Shown here: positions 6,705 to 7,737 of the stretch, one piece after another
How the letters are laid out: the number at the start of each line of letters is the position of its first letter
Numbering within the stretch: position 1 is the first letter of the stretch
Source: Nitrospirota bacterium
GTDB taxonomy: Bacteria; Nitrospirota; Nitrospiria; Nitrospirales; UBA8639
DNA length: 7,737 nucleotides
Assembly (NCBI GenBank): GCA_003233615.1
Contig: QIMB01000151.1
Span: 1-7,737, forward strand
Direction of reading: 5' to 3'
Made by a program: the position numbers and the translations under genes
The notes under the pieces: model-generated
The model's input: the letters and a program-made list of their open reading frames with translations, nothing else
The model's database searches: none
Told to the model about the DNA's origin: nothing

Positions 6705-6944
6705 ATGTCGACTGAAGAATTGTTGTCACGGATTACAGTGGATCCCAATATTTGCCATGGAAAACCCTGTATTCGTGGACTCCGTTATCCGGTGGAGTGG
6801 GTCTTGGAGCTTTTGAGTGGTGACATGTCCGAAGCCCAGATTCTCACTGACTATCCTGATTTGGAGCGAGAGGATCTTCGGGCCTCTTGCGCTTTTGGAG
6901 CTCGGCTTTCCCGTGTGCAGCGCATTGACCCGGTGCTTGGGTGA
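6705..6944 (+). CDS. DUF433 antitoxin-like protein
   Basis: This 79-aa DUF433 (COG2442) protein shows the family signature ITVDPNICHGKPCIRGLRYPV in two parts: ITVDPNICHGK (residues 10-20) and PCIRGLRYPVEWVL (21-34). SGDMSEAQILTDYPDLEREDL follows as the predicted winged helix-turn-helix (DMSEAQILTDYPDL). Such proteins are commonly encoded directly before a PIN-like DUF5615 protein and are predicted antitoxins and probable autorepressors. The start at 6705 is chosen because the family begins just here; the frame is open upstream to 6615, but that part has no family similarity. No ribosome site is visible, and the predicted promoter would give a leaderless transcript. The stop overlaps the next start in GTGA. 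Confidence 0.88.
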   Translation: MSTEELLSRITVDPNICHGKPCIRGLRYPVEWVLELLSGDMSEAQILTDYPDLEREDLRASCAFGARLSRVQRIDPVLG

Positions 6945-7294
6945 AATTTCTCCTTGATGCTCAGCTTCCACCACGGTTGGCTCAAGAGTTACATTCCCGC
7001 GGTTACGATACTCTTCACACTATCGACCTCCCTTTAGGAAATCGTACCCCGGATAAGGATATTGCCGACATCGCCGCAAGAGATGATCGGGTGGTTGTGA
7101 CGAAAGATAGTGATTTTGTTACGAGTTATTTATTAAGTCGCCATCCACCAAAACTGTTTTTGGTTTCTACCGGTAACGTTTCTAATGATGTCTTGATTCG
7201 TCTCATTCTTGAGAACCTTTCTGCTGTGGAGACTGCTCTCATTCAGTTTGATTATGTGGAATTAAGTCGTACGGCCCTCATCGTTCATTCCTGA
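6941..7294 (+). CDS. DUF5615 PIN-like toxin
   Basis: This 117-aa DUF5615 (COG4634) protein of the PIN-like nuclease group is the likely toxin partner of the DUF433 protein. The acidic residues expected for metal binding are all in place: D6 in KFLLDAQLPP, D38 (with D40) in RTPDKDIADIA, and D56 and D58 in VVTKDSDF. RGYDTLHTIDLPLG (20-33) is typical of the family. Length is normal, so the gene looks intact. It starts with GTG at 6941, overlapping the stop of the antitoxin-like gene by four bases, which points to coupled translation. PIN toxins usually cleave RNA; for this subfamily the target is not established, and the toxic role is inferred from gene pairing and fold. The pair sits in the accessory segment between the broken and the apparently intact recA. 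Confidence 0.88.
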   Translation: MKFLLDAQLPPRLAQELHSRGYDTLHTIDLPLGNRTPDKDIADIAARDDRVVVTKDSDFVTSYLLSRHPPKLFLVSTGNVSNDVLIRLILENLSAVETALIQFDYVELSRTALIVHS

Positions 7295-7334
7295 TTTCTC
7301 TCCCTCTGGTTTGATTTCCCCTAGTTTTCTATAA

Positions 7335-7494
7335 CCTAAATTGAGCGATTGTTTATGGCGACCGGCACCACCTCCTTGCGTGCCAGCACTTTTGAAATGC
7401 CTCGACAGACCGAAAGGGTCTGCCTGCGTTTTTCAAAACTCCTATCATCCCAAGGTCTTGGCACATCTCATCCATATAAATCGCTCAACTTAGG
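7335..7494 (+). mobile_element. 160-bp MITE with TATAA target duplication
   Basis: The terminal inverted repeats are CCTAAATTGAGCGATT (7335-7350) and, reversed, CCTAAGTTGAGCGATT (complement of 7479-7494), matching at 15 of 16; similarity continues inward to ATGG with a one-base gap. Both ends are flanked by the direct repeat TATAA (7330-7334 and 7495-7499), a 5-bp target duplication. The interior is also an imperfect palindrome centred at 7414: CAGACC-gaaag-GGTCTG (7406-7422), framed by TTTTGAAA and TTTCAAAA. There is no open frame for a transposase, so it is non-autonomous. It accounts for half of the 325-bp gene-free stretch 7295-7619; in the remainder (7500-7619) I see nothing recognisable. 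I cannot name the parent insertion sequence. Confidence 0.82.
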
Positions 7495-7622
7495 TATAAG
7501 GTAACGCAGAGCAAGTATTTTAGGGGGTTAGCCTTGAGCCCGTATTTCTACAGGTCTTTATGGCCCCTTCCCAAGCGCGGCCCAAGCTCTACATTCATAG
7601 TTATTTGGGCTGAGATTAGGCA

Positions 7623-7659
7623 TTTACCTGTTTCCGTGTGTCGGGTAAGATGTCCCGAC
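7623..7659 (+). promoter_or_regulatory. recA promoter with inverted-repeat operator, copy 2
   Basis: TTTACC (7623-7628) and TAAGAT (7646-7651) are 17 bp apart, with the -10 box inside GTCGGG-N8-CCCGAC (7640-7659). Compared with copy 1, only the N8 spacer differs (TAAGATGT against TAAAATAT) while both arms are unchanged, so the -10 box here is one base further from consensus. AAAGGAA at 7684-7690 provides the ribosome site for the ATG at 7695. Confidence 0.5.
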
Positions 7660-7694
7660 CTCTTTTCTCATTGCAATTGAACCAAAGGAATGCC

Positions 7695-7737
7695 ATGGCC
7701 GATCGTACTGCCTCCTCAAAAGACTCAGCCAAAGACG
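7695..7737 (+). CDS. recA: recA, 5' end only (cut by window edge)
   Basis: Only 14 codons are visible (MADRTASSKDSAKD), identical to the start of the broken copy at 6000. The identification depends on that copy, which shows unmistakable RecA sequence further in. Unlike copy 1 it has an intact AAGGA ribosome site 5 bases before the ATG and no lesion in the visible part, so it is presumably the working recA (recombinase and SOS co-protease). Whether it is full length cannot be seen here. Confidence 0.75.
   Translation, partial: MADRTASSKDSAKD

Larger units (their letters stand above)
7620..7737 (+). repeat. Direct repeat of recA promoter and 5' end, copy 2
   Basis: This is the partner of 5925-6042, shifted by 1695 bp, with 114 of 118 identical. 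The arms of the inverted repeat, the leader and the first 14 codons are all kept. The repeat runs into the window end, so its full length is unknown; the RecA similarity of copy 1 suggests it continues to the equivalent of about 6405. Confidence 0.95.

Noticed and set aside
6413..6748. 111-aa minus-strand open frame across the gap and the DUF433 start
   Set aside because: It has no ribosome site and no recognisable motif, and it overlaps the well-supported DUF433 gene and its promoter; it looks like chance in AT-rich DNA.
6617..7397. 13-bp match GCACTTTTGAAAT near 6620 and inside the MITE near 7387
   Set aside because: The flanks do not match and one such match is expected by chance in a window of this size.
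7295..7619. Search for a CRISPR array, tRNA or further gene in the stretch before the second recA
   Set aside because: There are no regularly spaced repeats, no tRNA-like fold and no open frame with a ribosome site; only the MITE is recognisable.

Overview
The window looks like chromosomal DNA of a free-living Gram-negative bacterium, most likely Nitrospira or a close relative (Nitrospirota). The pointers are a chlorite dismutase/HemQ-family gene, the cinA-thpR-recA gene order, an EAL-HDOD signalling protein, and a long GC-rich palindrome of a type I associate from memory with Nitrospira genomes. The assignment is an inference, not proven by the sequence.

Left part (1-2700). A plus-strand EAL-HDOD protein gene (20-1225) converges on a minus-strand pair: a 73-aa acidic protein (2695-2474) followed 30 bp later by a 388-aa protein (2443-1277). 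The pair has a plausible sigma-70 promoter (TTGACA, 18 bp, TATCAC) and good ribosome sites. I recognise neither protein. The larger one contains a segment that reads like the helix-turn-helix of sigma factor region 4.

Middle (2800-5220). A minus-strand gene of the chlorite dismutase/HemQ family (3604-2897) keeps the Tyr/Lys/His residues expected of a coproheme decarboxylase and lacks the distal Arg of true chlorite dismutases. It has its own promoter, a strong ribosome site and a perfect 13-bp hairpin terminator. It is divergent from cinA (3838-5109). The cinA stop codon lies inside a roughly 120-bp imperfect palindrome (5099-5220).

Right part (5323-7737). thpR (5323-5907) is followed where recA is expected, but this recA copy (6000 to about 6405) is broken: its ribosome site is lost, it has an early frameshift and a second indel, and it stops after roughly the first third of the protein. 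Then come a DUF433-DUF5615 toxin-antitoxin-like pair (6705-7294) and a 160-bp MITE (7335-7494) with 15/16 matching terminal repeats and a 5-bp TATAA target duplication. At 7620 the recA promoter, leader and first codons start again, 114/118 identical to the first copy and with an intact ribosome site; the window ends 43 bases into this second recA. The DNA between thpR and the apparently working recA is therefore an accessory insertion flanked by a partial duplication of recA.

Both recA copies carry a promoter (TTTACC, 17 bp, TAAAAT or TAAGAT) whose -10 box sits inside an inverted repeat, GTCGGG-N8-CCCGAC. This is a candidate operator, possibly for an SOS-type repressor.
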